Below are positions 8,965 through 17,520 of a stretch of DNA of 64,000 nucleotides, piece by piece. Below the pieces are notes generated by a model. The model saw nothing but the letters and a program-made list of their open reading frames with translations, ran no database searches and was not told where the DNA came from. A program made the translations under genes and the position numbers. Positions within the stretch are counted from its first letter, which is position 1; every line of letters begins with the position of its first letter. Origin of the DNA: Jingyaoa shaoxingensis (GTDB taxonomy: Bacteria > Bacillota > Clostridia > Lachnospirales > Lachnospiraceae); contig NZ_JACRSZ010000009.1 of the NCBI RefSeq assembly GCF_014385005.1, positions 92,446 through 156,445 of the forward strand. Reading direction: 5' to 3'.

Positions 8965-10829
8965 GTATTACAAGCAAAGAAGATCTGTTAAAGAAACAGA
9001 CAGAAGCTCAGGAAAAAATAGATTCCTATACCTGCCGTATTCTTGTCTGTTGCGGTACCGGATGTGTTGCTTCCGGTTCTATGAAGATTTATGAAGAGAT
9101 GAAAAGACTCTGTGCGGATCTGGACGGAGTGGAGGTTGTAGCCCAGAAAGATGTTCCGCATATCGGTATTGCAAAAACCGGATGTCAGGGACTTTGTGAA
9201 CTGGGACCTCTGGTTCGTATCGAACCACAGCATCTTCAGTACGTACATGTACAGATAGAAGACTGTAAAGAAATCATAGAAAAAACGGTATTAAAGGGTG
9301 AGCCAATTGAGAGATTGTTCTACAAGCATGATGAAAAACCATGTGAACATCCGGAAGATATCCCTTTCTTAAATCAGCAGACCAGAATCGTTCTGGAACA
9401 CTGTGGCAATATCGATGCAGAATCTATCGATGAATATATTGCAGCAGGTGGATTCCAGGCAGTTGTGAAGGCATTTTTTGAGATGACACCGGAAGAAGTT
9501 GTAGAAGAGATTACCAAATCCGGTATTCGAGGACGAGGCGGTGCCGGTTTCCCAATGGGAAAGAAATGGAGCCAGGTAGCCCGTATACAGTCTGATATAA
9601 AATATGTAGTATGTAACGGTGATGAAGGTGACCCAGGTGCATTCATGGATGGTTCCGTAATGGAAGGTGACCCATATAAGCTGATGGAAGGTATGATCAT
9701 CGCTGCTTATGCAGTAGGTGCCAAAGATGGTTACATTTATGTGCGTGCAGAGTACCCGTTATCTGTAGCAAGATTAAAACTGGCCATTACACAGGCAGAA
9801 GAATATGGATTGTTAGGTGATAATATTCTTGGTTCCGGTGTGGATTTCCACTTACATATCAACCGCGGTGCAGGAGCTTTCGTATGTGGTGAAGGTTCCG
9901 CTCTGACAGCATCCATTGAAGGTAAACGTGGTATGCCTCGTGTAAAACCACCTCGTACCGTTGAAAAAGGTCTGTGGGAGAAACCTACGGTATTGAATAA
10001 CGTAGAGACTTATGCGAATGTAGCAAGAATTATTCTGGACGGAGCAGACTGGTACCGTACAATTGGTACAGAAGGAAGTACCGGAACGAAGACTTTCTCA
10101 CTGACAGGTGCCATTGAAAATACCGGACTGATCGAGGTTCCGATGGGAACGACTCTTCGTCATATTATTTATGATATCGGCGGCGGTATTAAGAAAGGTG
10201 CAGCATTTAAAGCGGTACAGATCGGCGGACCATCCGGTGGATGTCTGGTAGAAAAGCATCTGGACGAACCGTTGGATTTTGACTCTGTTAAGAAGTTTAA
10301 TGCCATCATCGGTTCCGGTGGACTGGTAGTTATGGATGAGAATACCTGTATGGTAGACGTAGCCAAGTTCTTCATGGGATTCACGCAGAGAGAATCCTGC
10401 GGTAAATGTGGTCCTTGCCGTATCGGTACGAAGCGTATGCTGGAGCTTTTGAATAAGATCACCAGAGGAGAAGGCAAGATGGAGGATCTGGATAAGCTGG
10501 AAGAGACAGCGAAATTTATTCAGTCTCGTTCACTTTGTGGTCTTGGCAAGAGTGCACCGCTTCCGGTTATCAGTACGATGCAGAACTTCCGTCATGAATA
10601 TGAAGAACATATTCTGGAAAACAAATGTCGCGCACATGTCTGCGAAGCTATGAAAGTATATACGATTGATCCGGATAAGTGTAAGGGATGTACTAAGTGT
10701 GCAAGAAACTGTCCGGTTAATGCCATCACGGGAGAAAAGAAAGAACCACATACCATTGATCAGACCAAGTGTATCAAGTGTGGTACCTGTATGGATAACT
10801 GCTCATTTGGAGCAATTTCTATTAAATAA
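8961..10829 (+). CDS. NuoF/HylB-like diaphorase subunit (FMN, NADH and Fe-S binding)
   Basis: The 622-residue protein contains in order: a thioredoxin-like ferredoxin domain (about 25-110, cysteines in CCGTGC and GCQGLCELGP), the NuoF core with FMN/NAD motifs GRGGAGFPMGKKW and GDEGDPGAFMDG, an SLBB region, the [4Fe-4S] motif ESCGKCGPCRIGT, and a C-terminal two-cluster ferredoxin (CKGCTKCARNCP and CIKCGTCMDNCS). This is the architecture of HydB/HylB subunits of NAD-dependent and electron-bifurcating hydrogenases and formate dehydrogenases. It should be the NAD(H) site of the complex with the selenocysteine formate dehydrogenase. Whether it bifurcates to ferredoxin cannot be decided from sequence. 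Confidence 0.93.
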   Translation: MSITSKEDLLKKQTEAQEKIDSYTCRILVCCGTGCVASGSMKIYEEMKRLCADLDGVEVVAQKDVPHIGIAKTGCQGLCELGPLVRIEPQHLQYVHVQIEDCKEIIEKTVLKGEPIERLFYKHDEKPCEHPEDIPFLNQQTRIVLEHCGNIDAESIDEYIAAGGFQAVVKAFFEMTPEEVVEEITKSGIRGRGGAGFPMGKKWSQVARIQSDIKYVVCNGDEGDPGAFMDGSVMEGDPYKLMEGMIIAAYAVGAKDGYIYVRAEYPLSVARLKLAITQAEEYGLLGDNILGSGVDFHLHINRGAGAFVCGEGSALTASIEGKRGMPRVKPPRTVEKGLWEKPTVLNNVETYANVARIILDGADWYRTIGTEGSTGTKTFSLTGAIENTGLIEVPMGTTLRHIIYDIGGGIKKGAAFKAVQIGGPSGGCLVEKHLDEPLDFDSVKKFNAIIGSGGLVVMDENTCMVDVAKFFMGFTQRESCGKCGPCRIGTKRMLELLNKITRGEGKMEDLDKLEETAKFIQSRSLCGLGKSAPLPVISTMQNFRHEYEEHILENKCRAHVCEAMKVYTIDPDKCKGCTKCARNCPVNAITGEKKEPHTIDQTKCIKCGTCMDNCSFGAISIK

Positions 10830-10835
10830 TGATAC

Positions 10836-10896
10836 CAGGGTCAAAAGATCGGAATTCACTTAAGCCTGTGCATGGGTGAAAGATCTGGTGACCCTG
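10836..10896 (+). ncRNA. Structured intercistronic RNA hairpin before fdhF
   Basis: Three nested helices can be drawn: CAGGGTCA (10836-10843) with TGACCCTG (10889-10896), AGATC (10846-10850) with GATCT (10882-10886), and TTCAC (10855-10859) with GTGAA (10876-10880). They are separated by small internal loops and enclose a 16-base apical region. It fills most of the 97-base gap between the diaphorase and fdhF genes, 20 bases before the AAGGAGG site, and has no U tract, so it is not a terminator. The function is unknown: it may stabilise or process the mRNA or bind a ligand. Confidence 0.6.
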
Positions 10897-10926
10897 TGTC
10901 AATAAAAGAAAAAGAAGGAGGCACGT

Positions 10927-13665
10927 ATGGTTCGATTAACAATTGACGGCTTTCCCGTTGAAGTCGAAAAAGGAACGACCATACTTCATGCGGCAGAGAA
11001 GTTAGGAATCAAGATCCCGACATTATGTTATATAGAGGATCTTCTTCCGGACGGCTCATGTCGTATGTGTGTGGTAGAAGTAAAAAACAACGGCAGAACA
11101 AAAATTGATACGGCCTGTACGCTTCAGGTATCAGAGGGTGACGAAGTACTGACTATGTCTGAAAAAGTAATTGAATCCAGAAGAATGACACTGGATCTTC
11201 TTTTATCAGATCATAATGTACATTGTTTCTCCTGTGAAGCAAACGGCAACTGTAAGCTGCAGGACTACGCTTATGAATATGGCGTATCAGAGACTAGCTA
11301 TGAAGGCGCAAAAAGCGGTGGAGAAATTGATGACAGTAATAAGTTTTTCCGCTATGATCCAAATCTTTGTATTCTCTGTCATAGATGTGTCAACACATGT
11401 ACTCAGCTGGTAGGACGTGGTGCTATTGATACAATGGAACGTGGATTCCAGTCCATTATCGGAAATGGAGAGGGTCTCTGGGCAGACGGAACCTGTGAAT
11501 CCTGCGGTAACTGTGTACAGGCATGTCCGACCGGTGCATTGGTAATGAAACGCACAAACAAGTATCGTCCTTATCAGGCACAGAAGAGAGTGCGTACAAC
11601 CTGTCCGCATTGTGCAACAGGATGTCAGATGGATCTGATTGTAAAAGATGGAAAGATCGTGGATGTGGAAGGTGCAGATGGACCATCCAACCATGGATTA
11701 CTTTGTGTAAAGGGCAGAAGCGGATCTTTTGACTTTGTAGATCATAAGACAAGAATCCGTCAGCCATTAATTAAGAATCATGAGACCGGAGAATTCGAGG
11801 AAGCATCCTGGGATGACGCTCTGGATCTGGTAGCAAATAAGTTCACAGAACTGAAAAATCAATACGGAGGTGACGCGCTGGCCGGTTTTGCCTGCTCACG
11901 TTCTACCAATGAAGATATTTATATGCTTCAGAAAATGGTAAGAACAGTGTTTGAAAGCAACAATACCGATAACTGCGCGCGCGTTTGACACGCTCCTACT
12001 GTTGCCGGTTTGGCAACCACTTTAGGCTCAGGAGCCATGACAAATACGATTTACGATATCACCCGTGAATCGGATGCTATTTTATTAGTAGGATCCAATC
12101 CGGAAGAAGCTCATCCGGTACTTGGAATGCAGCTGCGTCAGGCAGTGCAGCGCGGAGCAAGACTGATTGTAGTAGATCCGCGTGATATTGATATTGCAAA
12201 GAAGGCAGAAATTCATTTGAAATTGAAGCCTGGAACAAATGTGGCATTTGCCAATGGCATGATGCACATATTTATTGAAGAAAATCTGATTGACCAGAAG
12301 TTTATCGAGGAACGTACAGAGAACTTTGAGGCTATGAAGGAAATGGTGAAAGATTATACACCGGAACGAGTAGCTGAGATCTGTAACATTGATGCTGATG
12401 ACCTGCGTAGAGCCGCAAGAATCTATGCGACAGCAGAGCGTGCACCGATTATGTATTGTCTGGGCGTTACGGAACATCATACCGGTACAGAAGGCGTTAT
12501 GTCTATGGCGAACATGGCTATGATGGTAGGAAAGCTTGGAAAACGCGGATGTGGTGTGAACCCGATTCGTGGTCAGAACAATGTACAGGGTGCCTGTGAT
12601 ATGGGTGCTTCACCAAATCAGTTCCCTGGTTACCAGAATATTGATAAACCTGGTATACTTGAAAAATTTGAAAAGGCATGGGGCGTGAAACTGAATCCGA
12701 AGATCGGAACCAAAGCTACCGATTGTTTCCCGAAGATGGTTACCGGTGAGATCAAAGGTCTGTTTATTTTCGGAGAAGATCCGGTTCGTACCGATCCGAA
12801 TACTCATCATGTCATCAAATGTCTGTCTTCCCTGGATTTCCTTGTTGTGGATGAATTGTTCATGACAGAGACTGCGAAACTTGCAGATGTAATTTTACCG
12901 GGAAGATCTTATGCAGAAAAAGAAGGAACCTTTACAAATACCGAACGTCGTGTACAGCGTGTGCGTAAGGCAGTAGAGATTAAAGGTAATACCAAACCGG
13001 ATACCTGGATCTTTACAGAGATTATGAGAAGAATGGGATATCCACAGCCATATCTTACTCCTGCACAGATTATGGATGAGATTGCATCCGTGACACCATC
13101 CTTTGCAGGAATCAGCCATGAAAGACTGGATAGTGAAGAAGTGGCCGGAAAAGGACTGCAGTGGCCATGTACCGCGAAGGATCATCCTGGTACAGAAATC
13201 ATGCATGTGGGCAAGTTCGCAAGAGGACTGGGATATTTCCGTCCGGCAGCTTATACACCGTCCATGGAACTTCCGGATGAAGAGTATCCGCTGATCATGA
13301 TGACCGGACGTATTTTGTATCATTATAATGCCTGTGCGATGACGGATAAGACAGAGGAGATCAATGAGATTGCTCATACCTCTTTTATCGAGATCAATAC
13401 AGAAGATGCCGAGCGTCTTGGTATTGCAGACAGAGAAGTGGTATCTGTTGCTTCCAGAAGAGGAGAAATTCAGGCAGAAGCCCGTGTATCCGAAAAGACG
13501 AATCCGGGTGAATGCTGGATGCCATTCCACTATCTTGGCGGTGCAAACTGGATTACCAGTGATGCGCTGGATTCTATTTCCAGTACACCGGAATATAAAG
13601 TCTGTGCTGTAAAGGTGAAGAAAATAAATGAATGCGCAGGATGCTCAGAGTGTTGCTGCGAATAA
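10927..13665 (+). CDS. fdhF: Selenocysteine-containing formate dehydrogenase, molybdopterin subunit
   Basis: The gene reads through an in-frame UGA at 11986-11988, giving 912 residues with Sec354 in the context NCARV-U-HAPTVAG. The paralogue at 25475-28180 has Cys at the same place and aligns on both sides without a gap, which proves the read-through. Domain order is: an N-terminal [2Fe-2S] ferredoxin (CYIEDLLPDGSCRMC), a His-Cys cluster (HCFSCEANGNC), two [4Fe-4S] motifs (CILCHRCVNTC and CESCGNCVQACP), the FdhF cluster motif CPHCATGC, and the molybdopterin-binding core. It should oxidise formate or reduce CO2 with a bis-MGD cofactor in the cytoplasm, feeding the diaphorase encoded upstream. 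The RBS is AAGGAGG. A cysteine-rich tail (CAGCSECCCE) is absent from the paralogue. Confidence 0.96.
11986..12035 (+). promoter_or_regulatory. Bacterial SECIS element of fdhF
   Basis: Directly after the UGA codon, GCTCCT (11992-11997) can pair with AGGAGC (12030-12035), and inside it GTTGCC (12001-12006) pairs with GGCAAC (12012-12017) around the five-base loop GGTTT. A UGA followed within about 15-30 bases by a short stem with a G/U-bearing apical loop is the form recognised by SelB. Confidence 0.8.
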
Positions 13666-13674
13666 AAAGAAAAA

Positions 13675-13690
13675 GTAACTGATCAGTTAC
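13675..13690. repeat. Perfect 16-bp palindrome after fdhF
   Basis: GTAACTGATCAGTTAC is its own reverse complement and starts 9 bases after the fdhF stop. It could be a dimeric regulator site or the base of an RNA hairpin; no regulator can be named. Confidence 0.55.
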
Positions 13691-13703
13691 GATAAAAGTA
13701 CAT

Positions 13704-13824
13704 AACTGCCGCATTGAGAAGAGTTCGGATGGAAGATCATCCTGAAAGTATCGATACGGCAGTTTGTCTTAATTGGAGAAGACTTTTAAAATTGGAAAAG
13801 TAAAGTTTCCTCCAATTAGGACAA
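13704..13824 (+). ncRNA. Two-hairpin RNA leader in front of selA
   Basis: Hairpin 1 is closed by AACTGCCG (13704-13711) with CGGCAGTT (13757-13764) and contains the small stem GGATG/CATCC (13727-13742). Hairpin 2 pairs the 15 bases TTGTCTTAATTGGAG (13764-13778) with CTCCAATTAGGACAA (13810-13824), with one G-U pair, and holds an inner ACTTTT/AAAAGT stem. The selA ribosome site and ATG (13851) lie just outside. In E. coli a SECIS-like element in the selAB leader binds SelB and limits expression; this leader may serve a similar purpose, but its fold is different and the role is an inference. Confidence 0.6.
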
Positions 13825-13850
13825 AGGAAAGAAGAAAACGGAGAAAAAAG

Positions 13851-15236
13851 ATGGATAAAAGAGCGATTCTTCGAAGTATCCCAAATATGAATGAATTACT
13901 GGAAGATAAAAAGATCCGTGAATTTCAGGAACGGATTGGAAGTGAGCAGTTAAAAAAAGCAATTCGAAATATTTTGGAACAGGTACGTTCTGAGATCATA
14001 GAAGGAAAAACAGAAAATGCGATAAATGAGAATCACTTAAAAGAGAGGATCGGAAAGCAGCTGGAAAAACTGACAGAGCCTGATATGAAAAAAGTAATCA
14101 ATGCCACTGGAACGATTCTGCACACGAATTTGGGACGCGCACCGATCAGTAAAGAACACATACAGCAGATTCTTTGTATGGCATCCGGTTATTCGAATCT
14201 GGAGTATGATCTGGATAAGGGACACAGAGGAGAGCGATATTCACATTTTGACGAATTATTATGCAGGTTAACAGGTGCAGAGGCGGCGATGGCAGTCAAT
14301 AACAATGCAGCGGCAGTTTTGTTAATGCTCAGTGCCCTTGGAAAAGAAAAAGAAGCCATTGTATCCCGTGGTGAACTGGTGGAAATCGGAGGAAAGTTCC
14401 GAATCCCGGATGTGATGGAGCAAAGCGGGACTATTTTAAAAGAAGTGGGAACCACCAATAAGACACATCTGGAAGACTATGAAAAGGCGATTACCGAAGA
14501 AACAGGTATGATTTTGAAAGTACATACCAGCAATTATCAGATTGTAGGTTTTACGGAATCAGTAGAGATCCAGCGTCTGGCAGCATTGGGAAGAGAGCAT
14601 GGGATACCGGTTCTGGCAGATCTTGGAAGCGGTGTATTACTTTCAATGGAAAAATATGGACTGCCACACGAACCTACCGTTCAGGAAATGATTCAGGCAG
14701 GTGCAGATCTGGTATCTTTCAGCGGAGATAAACTGCTTGGGGGGCCTCAGGCAGGCATTATCGTTGGCAAGAAAAAATATATGGATATATTAAAAAAGCA
14801 TCCATTGACGAGAGCGCTGCGGATTGATAAATTTACAGCAGCGGCACTGGAATTAACACTGCGGGAATATCTGAATCCGAAAAATGCGTTAAGCAATCTT
14901 CCGGCACTGAAAATGATTGCAAAGACAGCAGAAGATATCAGAAAGGATGCAAATGAGCTGTGTCAGATGATGCAGGAGAAAGAACTGCCCTTTGAAATCG
15001 GTGTAGAACCATGTGAATCTCAGATTGGGGGAGGTGCATTCCCAACTGCGAACTTAAGTGGATATGCGGTAGTTTTGACTTGTAAGCAGAAAAAATGCCA
15101 GGATATCGTAGATGCGATGGAACAGCTGCCGGTTCCTGTTATATGCAGATGCCAGAAAGATCAGATCATTCTGGATGTGAGGACATTAGAAAAAGAAGAC
15201 ATGGAAATCATTGTGAGAGAATTGGAGCTTTTATGA
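13851..15236 (+). CDS. selA: L-seryl-tRNA(Sec) selenium transferase
   Basis: The 461-residue PLP enzyme converts Ser-tRNA(Sec) to Sec-tRNA(Sec) with selenophosphate. Family motifs include INATGTILHTNLGRAP, NNNAAAVLLML and SFSGDKLLGGPQAGII, where K294 is the PLP lysine; the length is typical. The ATG at 13851 is chosen over an upstream TTG-type extension because the extension lies in the leader hairpin and lacks SelA similarity, while GGAG precedes 13851. The gene overlaps selB by ATGA, so SelA and SelB are translationally coupled. Confidence 0.97.
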   Translation: MDKRAILRSIPNMNELLEDKKIREFQERIGSEQLKKAIRNILEQVRSEIIEGKTENAINENHLKERIGKQLEKLTEPDMKKVINATGTILHTNLGRAPISKEHIQQILCMASGYSNLEYDLDKGHRGERYSHFDELLCRLTGAEAAMAVNNNAAAVLLMLSALGKEKEAIVSRGELVEIGGKFRIPDVMEQSGTILKEVGTTNKTHLEDYEKAITEETGMILKVHTSNYQIVGFTESVEIQRLAALGREHGIPVLADLGSGVLLSMEKYGLPHEPTVQEMIQAGADLVSFSGDKLLGGPQAGIIVGKKKYMDILKKHPLTRALRIDKFTAAALELTLREYLNPKNALSNLPALKMIAKTAEDIRKDANELCQMMQEKELPFEIGVEPCESQIGGGAFPTANLSGYAVVLTCKQKKCQDIVDAMEQLPVPVICRCQKDQIILDVRTLEKEDMEIIVRELELL

Positions 15237-17146
15237 AACATATCATCATTGGAACAGCAGGTCATATCGACCACGGAAAGACAACATTAATCAAAGCATT
15301 AACCGGATGCAATACGGACCGTTGGAAGGAAGAGCAGGAACGCGGGATTACCATTGACCTGGGATTTGCGTTTTTTGATCTTCCAAATGGAGATCGGGCG
15401 GGGATCGTAGATGTGCCTGGACATGAGAAGTTTATACACAATATGGTTGCCGGAGTAGTTGGCATGGATATGGTGCTTCTGGTTATCGCTGCGGATGAGG
15501 GAATTATGCCTCAGACGAAGGAGCATATGGATATTTTACATCTTCTGGGCATTCAGAAGTGTATCGTCGTTTTAAATAAGATGGATCTGGTGGATGAGGA
15601 ATGGCTGGAACTGATGGAAGAAGAAGTGAGAGACCAGCTGCAGGATACGTTTTTAAAGGATGCACCTGTTGTAAAGGTATCTTCTGTAACAGGAGAAGGA
15701 TTAAAAGAACTGACAGATGCGATTGTAAAAATGGAAACATCTGAGGTACAGGAAAAAGAGATTCATACGATTCCAAGACTTCCGATTGACCGGGTTTTTA
15801 CCATTTCGGGATTTGGGACAATTGTCACCGGAACTTTGATTTCCGGCATAATCCGTAAAGATGATACTTTGCAGCTTTACCCGTGGAATGCCCCATGCAA
15901 AGTACGGAATATCCAGGTACATGGAAAAAATGTAGATGAATGCAGTGCAGGACAGCGTGTAGCTGTGAATCTGACTGGTATAAAAAAGGAAGATATCAGC
16001 CGGGGAGATGTACTGGCTTCACCGAACAGCATGAAGGGTACGACCTTGCTGGATGTAAAGCTGAAGATTTTAAAAGACAGTAATCGAATTGTAAAGAATC
16101 GGAGCAGGCTGCATTTATTTACCGGAACCAGCGAAGTGCTCTGTCGTGCAATTTTATTGGATCGTGATGAATTAAAGGCAGGAGAGGAGTGTTTTGCACA
16201 GCTTCGTCTGGAACAGGAACTGGCACTTCGAAAAGGAGACAGATTTGTGGTTCGTTTTTATTCTCCGATGGAGACAATTGGGGGTGGAGAAGTGCTGGAG
16301 CCAAATCCAAAGGCCAAGAGAAGGTTCAAGGAAGCAGCGTTGGAAGAACTGCGGCGTAAAGAAGCAGGTTCTTCTGTGGATGTGGTACAGATGCATGTGA
16401 AATCACACAGAGATACGCTGATTACCATAACGGAACTGGCAAAATTAACTGCTCTGTCGGAAGAGGAAATACGTCAGGACGTATCGGAACTGGAAGATGG
16501 ATCAGAAGCTTTGGTATTCCCAATGAAAAAGGATACCTATGTCTGGATGCGGGACGATGAGTTATATCTTCAGGATCAGATTAAGGCAGAACTGAAAAAA
16601 TACCATCATAAATTCCCATATCGTCATGGTATAAAAAAGGCTGAGATTCAGACAAAATACATGAAAAAAATCAAACCTGTGGTTGCAGCTAAAATATTTG
16701 AACACTGGGAGACAGAAGAGAGTATTATTTCCAGCGGCGAGTATTTACACTTGCCGGAATTTGAAATTTTGAAAGATGCGAGATATGAGGGATGCAGAAA
16801 ACTTTTGCTGAATTCTTTCGAAAAAGCAGAATATCAATTTATAAAACTCTCAGAAACAGATGTCGAGAAAGAGTATGCTGATATGGGAGAAGATATTCTT
16901 TTACTCCTGCGAGAAGAGAATCAGGTTGTTCGTTTAAGTGAAGATGCATATACGGTAAAATCATTGTTGGAAACGGCAGCAGAGAAAATACGGGAAGTGG
17001 TTCAGCAACAGCCGGTGATTACCATCTCAGAAGTGCGAGATCTGTTCTCGACCAGCCGAAAAAATGCAAAACTGATACTGGAATATACGGATGGTCAGAG
17101 AATCACCAGGAATACAGGAGCAGAGAGTGAGTGGAAGGCATACTGA
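15233..17146 (+). CDS. selB: Selenocysteine-specific elongation factor
   Basis: The 637-residue protein has an EF-Tu-like GTPase region with G1 [14 protein letters not shown], switch motif [12 protein letters not shown] and NKMDL, then beta-barrel domains II and III. The C-terminal extension carries winged-helix repeats that in this family bind the SECIS RNA. It brings Sec-tRNA(Sec) to UGA codons in the two selenoprotein genes of this window. The start at 15233 overlaps the selA stop; longer in-frame starts lie inside selA. A promoter for tRNA-Sec follows it. Confidence 0.97.
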   Translation: MKHIIIGTAGHIDHGKTTLIKALTGCNTDRWKEEQERGITIDLGFAFFDLPNGDRAGIVDVPGHEKFIHNMVAGVVGMDMVLLVIAADEGIMPQTKEHMDILHLLGIQKCIVVLNKMDLVDEEWLELMEEEVRDQLQDTFLKDAPVVKVSSVTGEGLKELTDAIVKMETSEVQEKEIHTIPRLPIDRVFTISGFGTIVTGTLISGIIRKDDTLQLYPWNAPCKVRNIQVHGKNVDECSAGQRVAVNLTGIKKEDISRGDVLASPNSMKGTTLLDVKLKILKDSNRIVKNRSRLHLFTGTSEVLCRAILLDRDELKAGEECFAQLRLEQELALRKGDRFVVRFYSPMETIGGGEVLEPNPKAKRRFKEAALEELRRKEAGSSVDVVQMHVKSHRDTLITITELAKLTALSEEEIRQDVSELEDGSEALVFPMKKDTYVWMRDDELYLQDQIKAELKKYHHKFPYRHGIKKAEIQTKYMKKIKPVVAAKIFEHWETEESIISSGEYLHLPEFEILKDARYEGCRKLLLNSFEKAEYQFIKLSETDVEKEYADMGEDILLLLREENQVVRLSEDAYTVKSLLETAAEKIREVVQQQPVITISEVRDLFSTSRKNAKLILEYTDGQRITRNTGAESEWKAY

Positions 17147-17162
17147 GTAAGTAAGAAATAAG

Positions 17163-17191
17163 TTGCTATTTTAAGATACTTGTGATAAAAT
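17163..17191 (+). promoter_or_regulatory. Promoter of the tRNA-Sec gene
   Basis: TTGCTA (17163-17168) and TAAAAT (17186-17191) are 17 bases apart, and the tRNA begins 15 bases after the -10 box. selC may therefore be transcribed on its own as well as from the selAB transcript. Confidence 0.6.
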
Positions 17192-17205
17192 GAAATGATA
17201 AAAAT

Positions 17206-17302
17206 GGGAGTAGATAGGTGCTGGTGTGCCTCCTGGTCTTCAAAACCTGTGATAGCGGTTAACTCCCGCTTAGGTGGGTTCGATTCCCACATACTTCCGC
17301 CA
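17206..17302 (+). tRNA. selC: Selenocysteine tRNA, anticodon TCA
   Basis: The 97-base gene has all hallmarks of tRNA-Sec: anticodon TCA at 17240-17242 in the loop CTTCAAA, a 6-bp D stem (AGGTGC with GTGCCT), a long variable arm (AGCGG with CCGCT), the T arm GTGGG-TTCGATT-CCCAC, and an encoded CCA at 17300-17302 after discriminator G. The acceptor pairs GGGAGTA with TACTTCC; the eighth position would be G opposite A, and the anticodon stem has a U-U opposition. Context between selB and selD supports the assignment. Confidence 0.96.
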
Positions 17303-17311
17303 GAAAGTGAT

Positions 17312-17339
17312 CGGTCTCTTGTAAAAGAGACCGTTTTTT
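17312..17339 (+). terminator. Rho-independent terminator after tRNA-Sec
   Basis: CGGTCTCTT (17312-17320) and AAGAGACCG (17325-17333) form a perfect 9-bp stem with a GTAA loop and a six-T tail. Confidence 0.92.
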
Positions 17340-17462
17340 GAACGCAGATAAGCATTCCCCCCCGCTTCAAGTGCGCGGAGCACTAAGCGGCGGGTGAGGG
17401 GGATGCTTCTGTCAGTGAGAGCCTTCAGCTCCCACTGACAGATCGCGAAGCGACTGCGTTCA
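17339..17462. repeat. Cloverleaf-like palindromic element between selC and selD
   Basis: TGAACGCAG (17339-17347) pairs with CTGCGTTCA (17454-17462) and encloses three hairpins. The first is AGCAT/ATGCT plus a C5/G5 run, continued by CCGCTT/AAGCGG and AGTGC/GCACT (17351-17407). The second is CTGTCAGTG/CACTGACAG (17409-17441). The third is TCGC-GAA-GCGA (17443-17453). The element is more GC-rich than its surroundings and is followed by further GCGAAGCGG-like text. It could be a dispersed palindromic repeat or a structured RNA. Confidence 0.65.
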
Positions 17463-17520
17463 TGAGCAAGCAGCGAAGCGGATTGCGAATATCCGTTTGA
17501 CTAGAAAGAAGGTGGCAGTT

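Noticed and set aside
12010..13665. Separate formate dehydrogenase gene starting after a stop codon
   Set aside because: It is the second half of the selenoprotein; the TGA before it aligns with the Cys codon of the paralogue and is followed by a SECIS-like stem.
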